Origin: G039954875 sp047528275
Lineage (GTDB): Bacteria; Bacteroidota; Bacteroidia; Flavobacteriales; Blattabacteriaceae
Length of the DNA: 64,000 bases
NCBI GenBank assembly: GCA_047528275.1
Contig: CP180023.1
Coordinates: forward strand, 1,302,001 to 1,366,000
Reading direction: 5' to 3'
In this document: one piece after another, positions 17,935 to 28,089 of the stretch
How the letters are laid out: every line of letters starts with the position of its first letter
Position numbering within the stretch: position 1 is the stretch's first letter
The notes under the pieces: model-generated
Seen by the model: the letters and a program-made list of their open reading frames with translations, nothing else
What the model was told of the DNA's origin: nothing
Databases searched by the model: none
Made by a program: the position numbers and the translations under genes

Positions 17935-19290
17935 GATATTTCAAAAAAAAATGTAAAGCACTTTATTTGACCCTACTTCTTGCTTCATTCTATACTTATA
18001 CTCAATTTCCCATAAAAGATTTCAAACCTATCAAAGAAGACTTTAGTAAGGGCTCAGCGTCCTACGGTGGGCCTATCCAAACTAGCACATCATCAATTAT
18101 CAGTATACAACATTCACAAGAAAATGTACTAAAGTAGGTGCCTATAGTTTTAAAAATCAATTAGATTGTAACTATTGGAAGAAGATCAAAGAAGACCACA
18201 ATCCAGGAGATCAAGAAGGGTATATGATAGTTATAAATAATTCTAAATAATATTATAATTTTTATAAAAAAAATATATACTATTCTAATCAATATTTTAT
18301 ATATTATTGATTATAAAATATCATAATAAATAATAAATACACCCAATCCAACGTCACTACAAAGATCCAAATCAATGGGGATACCCTCCAAGAAGAGAAT
18401 AGTGGAGATCTCACTACAGGAGATAAGGAATGAAAAATATTACTGTTAATTTTAACAACGAAAACAGCAAATCCCTTGACTTCGTTTTGATCAATAATGT
18501 AACCGGTGAAAATAGTAATAACTTAGCATTAAAGGATATAGAGTTTCATCTTCAAACAGGAGATATCACTTATCAGGTAAACGACCACTGGCCACTTCTC
18601 AAGAGACTATTCCTCTGCTCAGTCAAGCAAGAGATTCAAGCTGAGTTATTCGAAATATTTTTACAAAAAAATGGGGAATCAGAAAATCCAAAGGAGAAAG
18701 TTGGGCAGAGATCTCAGGCGCCAATAATGAAACACTAATCCTTAAAAAATTTACAGAAATTAGTCAATACATCTCCTCGTATCCAACGATCCCATCTTTG
18801 ATAAAAATCGTACTATATTCTACAAATACCTCAATATTAATAATAAAAAACTCTTTCTATCGCATCTAAAGAAGATAAAAGATAAATTGCTAACGAAAAC
18901 AATAATAAAATCGCCACAGTGCCTTTATTTACGTCCTCATCCAATGGAACTATTATGTAACCAAGCAGTCAATCCACAGGGTTGTAAAATCTGAGAAAGT
19001 CAAGTTTTTCATAGCGTTAGATCCAACCCCTACCATAAAAGATAAACCCATCGAACCTTATTGCTCTCTAGCAATTCTATATCAATCCTCTCACTGCAAA
19101 CCAACACACGAAATACCGTAAAATAGTTTAATAAAAATAACAACAAACTCGCCAAACGATATACTTCTTTCATTTCCTCATCAAAAGGGATCTATTATAC
19201 GGAAGCCTCCAACGCTACAGGATGTAAATCGGATAAAATAGAAATGATTAAAAAAAGGTTAAAAAGGATTTTTATAGGGTAGAAATTTAA
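17935..19290 (+). pseudogene. N-terminal and middle part of a gliding/T9SS-associated CHU_C adhesin
   Basis: Signal peptide-like YLTLLLASFYTYTQFPIKD, then IKEDFSKGSASYGGP. Next comes GAYSFKNQL then EDHNPGDQEGYMIVI, the domain in which these proteins usually read GYMMVVNA. The piece EWKKYTVNFNN plus SLDFVLINNVTGENSNNLAL matches the phrase ...FNTGNN..VxLxLINNAPGG.GNDLALDDI of large Bacteroidota surface proteins. Later Ig-like repeat pieces include YYTEASNATGCKSDKIEM and NKIATVPLFTSSSNGT. There are dozens of stops and shifts. Such proteins are exported by the type IX system and decorate gliding cells. The expected C-terminal domain is found inverted just downstream. Confidence 0.65.
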
Positions 19291-19310
19291 GTTATTTTTA
19301 ATAAAATGAA

Positions 19311-19805
19311 TTAATTGATGTTTCTTTTCAGGGTGATGTTCCCTCTAAGTGTTGGAGTAATCCCATCATTAAATTCTATAAGATACTAATAGGTGTCGCT
19401 AGGGATAGAATGGCACAAGTAATTGTTATCATCCCATTGAGGATTTTGAGCAGTTAGTTCTTGAATTGATTGTTAGTATCTATTAAAAATCCTCATTTAT
19501 ACGTTGGGGCATCCGTTTACGATTTCGTTTACATCTCAAACGTCGTTGATGTCATCACCATTGGGATTGATTAGATTAGGTATCGTGAAAGATTTAGTGT
19601 AAAAATTTTCTTTGATAGTGCATTTTTGATCCTGGATGTATAAGGATTGTTCGCTCTTTATGAGGTCTGTAAACATTGATGTTTTTTGATAGTTGATACC
19701 CCCGTCTACAGAATACTCGTAAGGAGGTAGGCCTCCTTTTGGATTGGGTATATAGAGGTTTTTGAAACAGCTCACTAGAGGCTTGCTTAGATGCAGATCG
19801 TTCAT
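19311..19805 (-). pseudogene. Gliding-motility-associated C-terminal (CHU_C) domain, inverted relative to its neighbours
   Basis: Reads NPKGGLPPYEYSVDGGINYQ, then PNLINPNGDDINDV. This is a near-consensus CHU_C start (PNxITPNGDGINDxW). After a stop it continues VNEIVNGCPNV, RIFNRY, WDDNNYLCHSIPSDTY, YLIEFND and GNITLKRNIN, the full domain to its end. The domain is a type IX secretion signal. Four stops lie in about 165 codons. It runs on the minus strand, while the matching N-terminal relic upstream and the PorP/SprF relic downstream are on the plus strand. Confidence 0.8.
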
Positions 19806-19829
19806 CTTGATAATATTTTTTTCTATAGA

Positions 19830-20730
19830 ATCAATAAGCGATCAAGAAGGGTATTTTATAGATAATTCTTATTTAACAATCAACCAACTTTATCTACTAC
19901 ATCCTTCGCAAACTGGTTTCGAATGACAAGGAAGGATCAAGATCGTCACACGACAACAATGGAATTCAAACAATTTTCAAAGATATTTTTTAGATTTACC
20001 ATGAGTTTCAATAAAAAACTCAGACAATTCAATTCCACTCTAGTCTCATACCTTAGTTATGATCACAATGGACCTACTCGATAATTTTTAGGACAACTCA
20101 CCTACACCCACCATATCAATCTCAATCAATAAGATGACTATAACCATCATAAGTTGGTATTAAGTGTTTCGTTTCTATTTAACAACTACAACTATTCCAA
20201 CCTGATGGAAGAAGACACCGTGTTACAAAAGAAAATTATATCAATCACAACATCAATATCAGTTCCAACTATGTATTGAATAATTTTTCACCTCCCTTAC
20301 CGTCAATAATATATTGAGGTTTTATAAGAAAAAAGATCAGCAAGGTAACGAACCCATCAATCTAATGAACTACGTAGTCACAGCGGGGTATCACATTTAT
20401 ATCAATGAGCAGAAAACCTTTATCATCGCACCTATAATTATTTTCATGTTTTAAGAAAGAAATCTTAGAAAATATTTTAATATCACTGTAAATAACATGT
20501 ATAAACCTAATTTTAACTATAATAAAGATTTCATCCTAGACTTTTCCTTCAGGGAATTTTTAGATCGATGGATATCTCCTCCCGTTTACGATATGGTCAT
20601 ACTCGCTGCAGCATTCAATGCCTTCAAAATAGGCTATTCCTACAATATTTCGATGAGTCGTTACAAATACTATAATTCCTGGAGCCATCAAATAGGGGTG
20701 TCATGGGTATTTTTCAATAAAAACGAATGA
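19830..20730 (+). pseudogene. PorP/SprF-family type IX secretion outer-membrane protein
   Basis: Joined frames give NSYLTINQLYLLHPSQTGFE (family: F...NPLYLNPAxTGxx). Then come LRQFNSTLVSYLSYD, GQLTYTHHINLNQ (family: SYAYHINL) and LMNYVVTAGYHIYI. The final 77 codons are open and end in GYSYNISMSRYKYYNSWSHQ then IGVSWVF, the closing strands (family: GYSYDxxxS....SHEIxLxY). PorP/SprF proteins partner with CHU_C cargo, and genes for the two are usually adjacent and co-oriented. Many stops. It ends 64 bp before the trmH-like start. Confidence 0.7.
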
Positions 20731-20749
20731 GAAAAAACACCCAAAATGC

Positions 20750-20778
20750 TTGCCCTATCTGACAAATACCTAATTTTG
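20750..20778 (+). promoter_or_regulatory. Bacteroidota-type promoter for the SpoU methyltransferase gene
   Basis: TTG at 20750-20752, 18-bp spacer, TAATTTTG at 20771-20778 (perfect TAnnTTTG). It places the transcript start near 20785, just upstream of the ATG at 20795 and downstream of the alternative TTG at 20780. Confidence 0.5.
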
Positions 20779-20794
20779 TTTGGATCTTTTAAAT

Positions 20795-21598
20795 ATGAAG
20801 ATATCGAGTATTCACAATCCAAAAATCAAAAATCTTTTGAGGCTTCAACAAAAATCCAAAGAACGTGTTTCACAAGGTTTGTTCGTCATCGAAGGAGTTA
20901 AAGAAGTACAAATGGCCCTTGATGGCGGCTATACTCTAGAAGAATTTTTCCTTTGTAGAGAAATATTTACAGCGGAAAGTCTCCTCAAATCCTCGGTAAA
21001 GGTCACCGAAATCAATCCGATGGTCTTTGAAAAATTGGCTTATCGAAAGACTACCGGAGGTCTCATCGTCTTATGCCAGACACGACGTCTAGGTTTAGAA
21101 ACACTCCATATGTCTGACCATCCGCTATTACTGATCTTAGACAGGGTAGAAAAACCAGGTAATCTTGGAGCCATACTGCGTACAGCCGAAGCCGCAGGGG
21201 TAGAAGCTGTGATATTAAGCGATCCCAAGGCTGATCAATTCAATCCCAATGTAATACGTTCCAGCGTGGGTACGGTCTTCACCACAACCGTCATCACCGA
21301 TACGGCTGAGGAGATTGTTTTTTGGCTCAAAAAGAAAAATATCCAGATCCTGGCCACGGCACTAGAACAGGACACCAAAAACCTTTATGAAACAGCACTA
21401 GATAAAGCCATAGCTATCGTCATAGGGACAGAAGACCGAGGTCTCTCACCACTCTGGCTCAAGGTAGCTGATGAGATGATCCAAATCCCTATGCAGGGTA
21501 AGGCAAACTCACTCAACTTGAGTAATGCCACAGCCATCGTAACCTTCGAAGCCCTCAGACAACGCCTGTATATTTCACCCTCAGTAAAAAATCTTTAA
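20795..21598 (+). CDS. TrmH/SpoU-family RNA 2'-O-methyltransferase
   Basis: A 267-residue SPOUT enzyme that uses SAM to 2'-O-methylate rRNA or tRNA. The N-terminal L30e-like substrate domain (about residues 1-95: SIHNPKIKNLLRLQQKSKER) is followed by the SpoU core. Motif 1 is NLGAILRTAEAAGVEAVIL, motif 2 is IVIGTEDRGLSPLW and motif 3 is NSLNLSNATAIVTFEALRQR. It is most like the RNA-methyltransferase group close to RlmB/TsnR. The exact target base cannot be told from sequence. The start is placed at ATG because a promoter -10-like box overlaps the upstream TTG. Intact. Confidence 0.9.
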   Translation: MKISSIHNPKIKNLLRLQQKSKERVSQGLFVIEGVKEVQMALDGGYTLEEFFLCREIFTAESLLKSSVKVTEINPMVFEKLAYRKTTGGLIVLCQTRRLGLETLHMSDHPLLLILDRVEKPGNLGAILRTAEAAGVEAVILSDPKADQFNPNVIRSSVGTVFTTTVITDTAEEIVFWLKKKNIQILATALEQDTKNLYETALDKAIAIVIGTEDRGLSPLWLKVADEMIQIPMQGKANSLNLSNATAIVTFEALRQRLYISPSVKNL

Positions 21599-21621
21599 AA
21601 TTTCCTATGTAATCCATACGT

Positions 21622-22122
21622 TAGTAAATCAAAACCTTTTACGAATTGTCTTTGTAGGAATTATACAAATTACTTCAATTTAAGCAGTATATCTTCATCC
21701 TCAAACAATAATGCCCCTATCTCGATGCGGACGGTAAAAATTTCGAATCATATTATCTATCGATATACAAAGACCATCGATTTATCCCTTATACCCGACT
21801 GATATCTCCAAAGACTTCCTACAAAGAAGCCTTATTCGGTAGATTTCTGATAGATCCTGACTCCCGAGGAAATGGCTTAGGACACGAGTTGATTCAAAAA
21901 ACCGTCAAATACATCGAAAAGATTTTCCATACAAGTCGGATTCGCATCGGAGCTCAACAATACTTGAAAAATTTTTATACCCAATGGGGCTTTGCTCGAA
22001 AAGAAACTCCCTACCTAAAAATATGGTATCCTTCACGTAACAATGCTCAGAGGCTGAACCTTCAAAAAAATGATACACCAATCCTATATGATAAGGTCTT
22101 ATCCCAATTCACTAGGACCTGA
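21622..22122 (+). pseudogene. elaA: ElaA-type GNAT acetyltransferase
   Basis: One reading frame carries the whole protein with only two or three internal stops. It reads KTFYELSL, stop, ELYKLLQFKQYIFILKQ, stop, CPYLDADGKNFESYYL, then FLIDPDSRGNGLGHEL, the acetyl-CoA loop (R-x-G-x-G/L). It ends RIRIGAQQYLKNFYTQWGF. ElaA relatives have VVEQQCPYLDxDGKD at the second stop, so CAA became TAA by a single C-to-T change. Substrate unknown. The last 77 codons are open from an internal ATG but lack the whole N-terminal half. It is a young pseudogene. Confidence 0.8.
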
Positions 22123-22149
22123 AAATTTGAATCGATCACTAGAAACTTT

Positions 22150-23740
22150 TCCGCATAAAGCCAAGACGATGAACGGACCTCTTCGGTAGGATCTAGGCGG
22201 ATCTACTGCCTCCATACATACACATGTATCTAAAAATCAAAGACTTAAACTACATTACTCCAATAGTAATACAAACGAGTGTTTTTGATTTCATAATTCA
22301 ATACAGGGATCTTTCTCGTACGCAAATATTAATCGAAAAGGTAGGATAAAGGCAGACTAGTTTCCCGGATGATCTGGTCCTTCAACTGATTTGTAATCAC
22401 AGTACGATGATAAAATTCTCGAGACAAAATGTAGAGCAATTACCTGGGTCGTTCATCATCATCTATTCATTGCCGGACCATGTGGATCAAAACAGATCCT
22501 TTATTATAAATGTCTCCACTACCCTCTTGCCGGCGATGATAGATCCTACAATCAAGTGGATGTCGTTTCTGGATGAAGTTCTGTTTAGATACAGGTAAGC
22601 AGTAGCAGCTCTTTTCCCTTGTGAGCACTTTTTTACACATACAAGACATCAATATAGGTGGTAAAACCCTCATGGATCCAATTGTCGGCCACATCGGCAG
22701 CAGTAATGCTGTTCCCAAATCATTCATACCCGATCTCATGGATGATGATATAGTCAAACCTTAGATAAATCACAGTTTTTGAATGATCTATCCAACAGCG
22801 TTACTGTATACTGAAATACCCCTTCCCATAGTAATTATCATAGGCGATAGCATTCTGATGCTCCATACCAAAAAAAGGGTGCTTCTACCAGCTTATAACC
22901 ATTTCGATAAAAAAGGGTAAAGCCCTATCCAATACTCAAAACATTGCACATAGTACGCACTTCGGAAAATTGAATTCGTTCTTTAGCCTCATTCACTTGC
23001 AATGGATAAAAATATAAAGTGAGCTTGTTCTCTACCCTATCAAAATCTTCTTTCCAATGTGTATACTTACCGATGTAGAGCGTCACATTATACGAATTAA
23101 TTGAGGTGAATATTTACCAATACCAACTCTTTTATGCTGCCTAAGCTGAAGAGACACCCCACAGCCGTCCATTGGATATAGCCTGTAATTACTTAGACAC
23201 TGTGATACAAAAATCAAACCCATCATCAAGCTCATCACTTTAATGGTTTTTGCAAGACCACCATATACTATCACACATGCCCTAATAAAGCACACTGATC
23301 AAATCGTCCCCTGTACGATCCTTGGTCCAAACAAAGTAACCCCCCTCCCAAGGGAAATTTCTAGATAGCCGAGTCGAGCCATGAAATAGAGCATAATCTC
23401 TCTCGAGCAGCCAATATCTTATTCCGGTAAAGGATTTACCATTTGCTAAGAAGGACTTTTTCGGAGGAATTTTAGAAATTTCCCCTGAGCGATCACACGA
23501 TCGATTTGCAAGCTGCTGATATCTGATTTGAACACATCAAATCGAATGGTGTTACTACATATAATATCTTGATTATTATGGTTTTCAGTCATTGAAATTG
23601 TATAATGTTTGATATCCACCAAGTGTGTGCAGGATTCAAAGCTCCTAGCAAGACGTCTGCAGCATTGAAAAGTTGAACCATGAACGGACTGGGTAAAAAC
23701 ACCACCCAAAGATTCCACCTTCTCATCCCTGTCCTAAGAA
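22150..23740 (-). pseudogene. M1-family aminopeptidase (aminopeptidase N-like)
   Basis: N-terminal part: HLVDIKHYTISMTENHNNQ, then SNTIRFDV, the first M1 beta domain. Catalytic part: HEIGYEWFGNSITAADVADN, then WIHEGFTTYIDV, where the zinc site HEXXH-x18-E should be. The second His is now Tyr (HEIGYE), while the distal Glu remains. Later pieces are RRQEGSGDIYNKGSVLIHMV and LPLSYLF. Bacteroidota M1 enzymes remove N-terminal residues from peptides in the periplasm or at the surface. The loss of a zinc ligand and many stops make it inactive. It lies directly downstream of rnhA on the same strand. Confidence 0.85.
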
Positions 23741-23769
23741 AAATCTTTTTTAAAAAAAATCAATTACAG

Positions 23770-24309
23770 TCATAACAAAAATCTCTTTCTAAAAGGATTT
23801 TGTTGTTCGTATACTTGATCTATATTCATACGTTTCTGTAAGGAAGTTTGTACAGCCAAACGATGACAACGCTCGTTTTGGGGATGATTGCTATGTCCCT
23901 TAATCCATTGAAAAGTCACCCAATGCCAACGGTAGATCTTCAGAAAGCGTTGCCAGAGATCGGAATTTTTCTTCATCTGAAAATCATTCTTTTCCCAATG
24001 AAAGACCCATTGTTTTTGTACAGCCTCAGCCACATATTTCGAGTCCGTAAAGACAATGATATTTTGACCAATCGATTTGATTTTTTCCAAGGCTACGATT
24101 ACTGCTAGGAGCTCCATACGATTATTGGTCGTACGGCGAAAGCCTTCAGAGAACTCTTTTCGATAAGCCATCCCAACAAGCTCCATGACGATACCGTAAC
24201 CACCCGGACCAGGGTTGCCTCGAGAAGAACCATCAGTATAAATATGGATCCTCCACTTTGCTGAGGCCTGATAATACATTACTGGTATTGCTTGATCTGT
24301 AGGCATCAT
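23770..24309 (-). CDS. rnhA: Ribonuclease HI with an altered active-site residue
   Basis: Cuts the RNA strand of RNA-DNA hybrids. The core reads IYTDGSSRGNPGPGGYG (first Asp), TTNNRMELLA (Glu), VFTDSKYVAEAV (second Asp) and WIKGHSNHPQNERCHRLA. In E. coli the last motif is NERCDELA, with Asp134 a metal ligand; here it is His. A leader of about 18 residues precedes the core. The ATG chosen lies 13 bp after the plsC stop. A TTG 39 bp upstream would overlap plsC and is less likely. Otherwise intact and full length (179 residues). It may retain activity, since this position is the most tolerant of the four acidic residues in the family. Confidence 0.92.
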   Translation of the reverse strand: MMPTDQAIPVMYYQASAKWRIHIYTDGSSRGNPGPGGYGIVMELVGMAYRKEFSEGFRRTTNNRMELLAVIVALEKIKSIGQNIIVFTDSKYVAEAVQKQWVFHWEKNDFQMKKNSDLWQRFLKIYRWHWVTFQWIKGHSNHPQNERCHRLAVQTSLQKRMNIDQVYEQQNPFRKRFLL

Positions 24310-24322
24310 CCTATATAGTTCC

Positions 24323-25078
24323 TCAAGAGATACGATTCTCTCGCTCAAATGTTTCTAGTTGAGATTGGATCAGGTCATGGCATTGCTTTTTTAAGCCATT
24401 TTTATCTTTGATTATCAATCCTTTTGTAGAGATAACGCGGTGTTGTTTGATGCGTATCTTACCAGGGAATCCTTGAGTCAACTCATGAGGAAATCGCCAC
24501 TTCATACCATCTATAGTGAATGCTAAAATAGGGATTTGCTGGTCGATAGCTATTGAAAAAGCTCCATCTTTGAATGGAGCCAAAAAGACCGAACGATCTG
24601 GTACACCACCTTCAGGAAATATACAGATGCTCCTACCAGCAGCTATTTTCTTCTGAGCCTCTTTGAATACCTGCATGCGGCTGGTCTTGCTTTTACGATC
24701 TACTAAAATATTACTCTTACCGTATACATAGCCGAAAATCGGTAACCTACCCAATTCAGCTTTACCAACAAAGACCAAGGGATGGTCTTTCATCAAGACG
24801 TAGATGAGCATGATGTCTATGACAGAAGCGTGATTGCTGATGATCATATAAGGCTGATCTTTACTCAAAGGCTCTTCTTTTTCCAATTCGTACCGAAATC
24901 CCATCAAAAAGAGGTTGCTCCGGCCCCACATCCGATGAAACCAATAAGCGATGTAATAATGCCTTTCATGAAAAAGGAAGGGAATCGATCCTCCTCCACA
25001 GAGGATCACTAAAAAAAAATTGATCAATCCAAACCACACGCGCCACAGTAATACCAATCCCATTTGGAAGATCTTCAT
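24323..25078 (-). CDS. plsC: 1-acyl-sn-glycerol-3-phosphate acyltransferase
   Basis: Adds the second acyl chain to lysophosphatidic acid, giving phosphatidic acid at the inner membrane. The 251-residue product starts with a hydrophobic helix (WFGLINFFLVILCGGGSI), then has the catalytic NHASVID (H-x4-D), LVFVGKAELGRLPIFGY, and FPEGGVPD in place of the common FPEGTRS. These are blocks I-III of the PlsC family. The ATG is three codons inside the longest frame, which opens with TTG. It sits upstream of rnhA with a 13-bp gap, so the two are probably cotranscribed. Intact. Confidence 0.92.
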   Translation of the reverse strand: MKIFQMGLVLLWRVWFGLINFFLVILCGGGSIPFLFHERHYYIAYWFHRMWGRSNLFLMGFRYELEKEEPLSKDQPYMIISNHASVIDIMLIYVLMKDHPLVFVGKAELGRLPIFGYVYGKSNILVDRKSKTSRMQVFKEAQKKIAAGRSICIFPEGGVPDRSVFLAPFKDGAFSIAIDQQIPILAFTIDGMKWRFPHELTQGFPGKIRIKQHRVISTKGLIIKDKNGLKKQCHDLIQSQLETFERENRIS

Positions 25079-25144
25079 GACAACCAACTGTAAAAAAGTT
25101 TCAACTTAAGATTATATCTTCTTTTCTGTACGATCATAGTCTTT

Positions 25145-25903
25145 TTATTTTTTCTTGAATTGGATCAGAGCTTCCTTTACATATGGTGTCAAGGCCAACC
25201 TTGCACTGATGGTAGCCCTCTTTCTCAATAATTCGTCCCAATGAGCAGTGTCCTCCCAAAAGACCTTCTTCATCTCGCGTACTGCCTCAAAACTATAGGT
25301 ACTCACCCGTTGAGTAAAATTCTGTATTTCATTTTCCAACTCAGCTCTTCCAGCTACCACTTCATCCACCAACCCGACGGCTTTACACCAGTCTGCAGTA
25401 CGCTGATGCTCTGGATCCAAAGACAAAGCCATAAAGTGAGCCAGGCCAATACGACGACGGATAATTGGCTCGATGACAAAAGGGCCAATCCCTATAGAGA
25501 GTTCACTCAATCGTACCGAAACACCAGATGTGGCGATAGTATGATCACAAGCTGTTACCAAACCCACAGCTCCGCCAATCACCTTACCTTCAATGCAGCT
25601 TACGATGAGCTTAGGGCAACGAATCATGCTGAGGATCAACTGGGCAAAACCCCAAAATAAGTCTTCCCCAGCTTGTACATTATCAAGCTCTAATAATTCA
25701 TCTAAATAGGCACCGGCTGAAAATACCTTCTCTCCAAAGCTGCGCAATACAATCACTTTAATTCGGTCGTCCTGTCCCAAATGATGAAAAGTCACTGCCA
25801 ATCCCATCAATTGTTCGAAAGAAAAAACATTTGCCTTAGGATGAAAGAAGGTCACCTCAGCGATCTGATCTTCAAAGTCCACCTCTATCCGAGATCGATC
25901 CAT
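25145..25903 (-). CDS. Enoyl-CoA hydratase/isomerase family protein
   Basis: A crotonase-fold enzyme acting on acyl-CoA thioesters. The 252-residue product has the oxyanion-hole segments VFSAGAYLDEL and KVIGGAVGLVTACDH and the helix LSELSIGIGPFVIEPIIRR. The last places it near the methylglutaconyl-CoA-hydratase-like group of Bacteroidota, but the substrate cannot be fixed. Catalytic acids common to fatty-acid enoyl hydratases are not clearly at both positions. The start MDRSRIEV is 19 codons inside the longest frame, whose extra N-terminus is a hydrophobic translation of leader sequence. No partner genes of fatty-acid degradation are nearby. Confidence 0.88.
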   Translation of the reverse strand: MDRSRIEVDFEDQIAEVTFFHPKANVFSFEQLMGLAVTFHHLGQDDRIKVIVLRSFGEKVFSAGAYLDELLELDNVQAGEDLFWGFAQLILSMIRCPKLIVSCIEGKVIGGAVGLVTACDHTIATSGVSVRLSELSIGIGPFVIEPIIRRRIGLAHFMALSLDPEHQRTADWCKAVGLVDEVVAGRAELENEIQNFTQRVSTYSFEAVREMKKVFWEDTAHWDELLRKRATISARLALTPYVKEALIQFKKK

Positions 25904-25982
25904 AGTATAAAAAAAATAAGTTCTAAAGGTAAAAATTATCCACATTACCGAACTATACATTCATTTCAACACATCAGCCAAA

Positions 25983-28085
25983 ATGCTTAAATTTGCTTCC
26001 CTTAACGATTTATTCCCTAACATTATAAAGCTAATTCCATTTTTTATCTTCTTAGTATCCAACCTCTCAATGATCCGTACAGATGAGAGGATCTGGCTAT
26101 TGAACCTGATTAAAGATCTGAACTATACAGATATACAAAAGCAAGTATTGAAGCTCACAGCGGAAAAGATATATAGTATCAACTCCTTTTCCTTGAAAAA
26201 TGCCATCGTTAATTTTAGTGGTTTTTGTACCTCTGAGATTATCTCAGCCCAAGGCTTACTCTTCACCAACCACCATTGCATCTATAATGCCATAACTGGT
26301 TTTTTTTCGATAAAAAACAATTACCTCAAAAATTATTTTTAGATTTACAAGTCTGCACAAAAACTCAGAGCTGAAAATTTATATGTAAAATTCTTAGTTT
26401 GGATCGACGATATGACCAATCGTATATAAAAAAAAATGAGCAATACACTCTCTGAAAATTAAAGAGAAGACATCGTTAAAGGTGAATCAAAAGAGATCGA
26501 ATACGAATTGAGTAAGAATGGAAAGTATACGGATGAAGTGAAGCATTTTTTCAATAGAAGTGAATTTTATTACTTCGTCTATCAGAAATAGAATGACATC
26601 CGCTTGGTGAATGCCCTGCCGACTTCTATAGGAAAGTTTGGCGGAGATACAGACAATTTGGAGTGGCGCCGCTATACAGATGACTTTTCTCCCTTCATAG
26701 TATATGCAGACAAAGATGGTAATCCAGCGGATTATTCTCCGGACAATGTCCCACTAAAACCCAAGCATTTTCTGCCTGTCAATTTGAAGTAAAACCAACC
26801 AGTTGATTTATATATGGTTATATGATTATCAGGTACAACAAACGTTATATGAACTCATGGGGATCGAACAAGCCATCCGTATGGAATACCCTACTTAGCT
26901 AGAAGTCTCCAAAAATATCATGGACGTGATCAAAAAACATATGGAAGATTTAGAAAAGATTTCCATCAATTATTCAGCCGACTATTCCCAGATTTCCAAT
27001 TATTAGAAAAACCAGACAGGATGATCGAAATACTTCAAAAAATTAGACCCCATCGGACAAAAAGGATTTGGAAAAACCTTTCAAATAGTGGTATTCTGCT
27101 GATGAAAAAACGCCAAGCTCAGTATGGGTAATGTATTCAAACTATTTCAAGATTATTACAAGACCAGCAACGAGTCCGTACGAGCCTAAAAGTATGGAGA
27201 ATTTGTTTTGAAAGGGACCAAGATTATTTCAACACTCGAGACAATCTATTCGATCATCAATACCACTATACGACAAAGGGGATTCAATAAAGAAAAGATC
27301 ATAAATACCCTCACTAGGACTTTAGATGACTATTATAGTAAATTCGATTTCGATACCGAGCAAGATATATTAGCTGCACAACTGATCCTTTATACGAAAA
27401 TGGTAATCCAAGTCTATCAAGCCGATGCGGTCAAATCTATCAACACCAAAATACTAATGTGATTTTAAAAAATTTACTCAATAAGTCTTTATCTTAAGTA
27501 TTTTACGATAAAAATATGCTTTAATCGAATTCCTTCAATATCCAGACCCCAATCATAAGGATACCTTGATTAAGCTCTATCAATCCGTAGCAATAAAAGT
27601 TTTTAACCCCTAGAAAGACTTTCAAGCAGATGAAAGGAAACAAAAAGGCTCATCGCTTATTCATCTAAGGACTACGTGAGATGGATCAAAAAAAATTTTA
27701 TACGGATATGCCGACGCTTCGTTACGGATTAGCTATGGACAAGTAAAAGCCTTGCCACTTAAAAAGGGGCTATAGCTAAATACAAACCTGGGGATGAGCA
27801 ATTTGATCTTCCTGAAAAACTACTCGACCTCTACAAGAGAAAAGAGTATGGGTCTTATGTAGATCAAGAAAGTATATTTCGAGTCAATTTCCTAACAAAT
27901 AATAACATAACTTATGGTAACTCTAATTCGCCAGTCCGGTCAGCTCCTCATAAGGAGCTGACCGGACTGGCCTTCAATGGCAACTGGAAAGGGATGAGTG
28001 CTAATATCGCACTTGAAAAAAAATAAGCAACATACCATTATGGTAGACATCCGCTACATACCTCTCTTTAGAATAACGTTTTTTT
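25983..28085 (+). pseudogene. S46-family dipeptidyl-peptidase (DPP7/DPP11-like)
   Basis: Starts with a signal-like N-terminus, then MIRTDERIWLLNLIKDLNYT and TSEIISAQGLLFTNHHCIYN, where relatives have GLLLTNHHCGY with the catalytic His. The middle gives VNALPTSIGKFGGDTDNLEW and YADKDGNPADYSPDNVPLKP. The C-terminal serine site reads YGNSNSPV (family GNSGSPV), followed by GLAFNGNWKGMSANIALEK. S46 enzymes release dipeptides in the periplasm, and are typical of Bacteroidota that feed on protein. There are about 15 stops and shifts. A perfect hairpin replaces a few codons just after the serine site. Confidence 0.9.
27930..27971. repeat. Perfect inverted repeat, 19-bp arms, 4-bp loop
   Basis: Arms 27930-27948 and 27953-27971 are exact reverse complements separated by CATA. 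The right arm matches conserved S46 coding sequence (ELTGLAF); the left arm replaces codons that relatives fill with LNGKG. No T-run follows, so it is not a standard terminator. Confidence 0.9.
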
Positions 28086-28089
28086 TCTA

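Noticed and set aside
27930..27971. Hairpin as a rho-independent terminator or attachment site
   Set aside because: No T-run follows, it is GC-rich and lies inside conserved coding sequence; a template switch explains it better.
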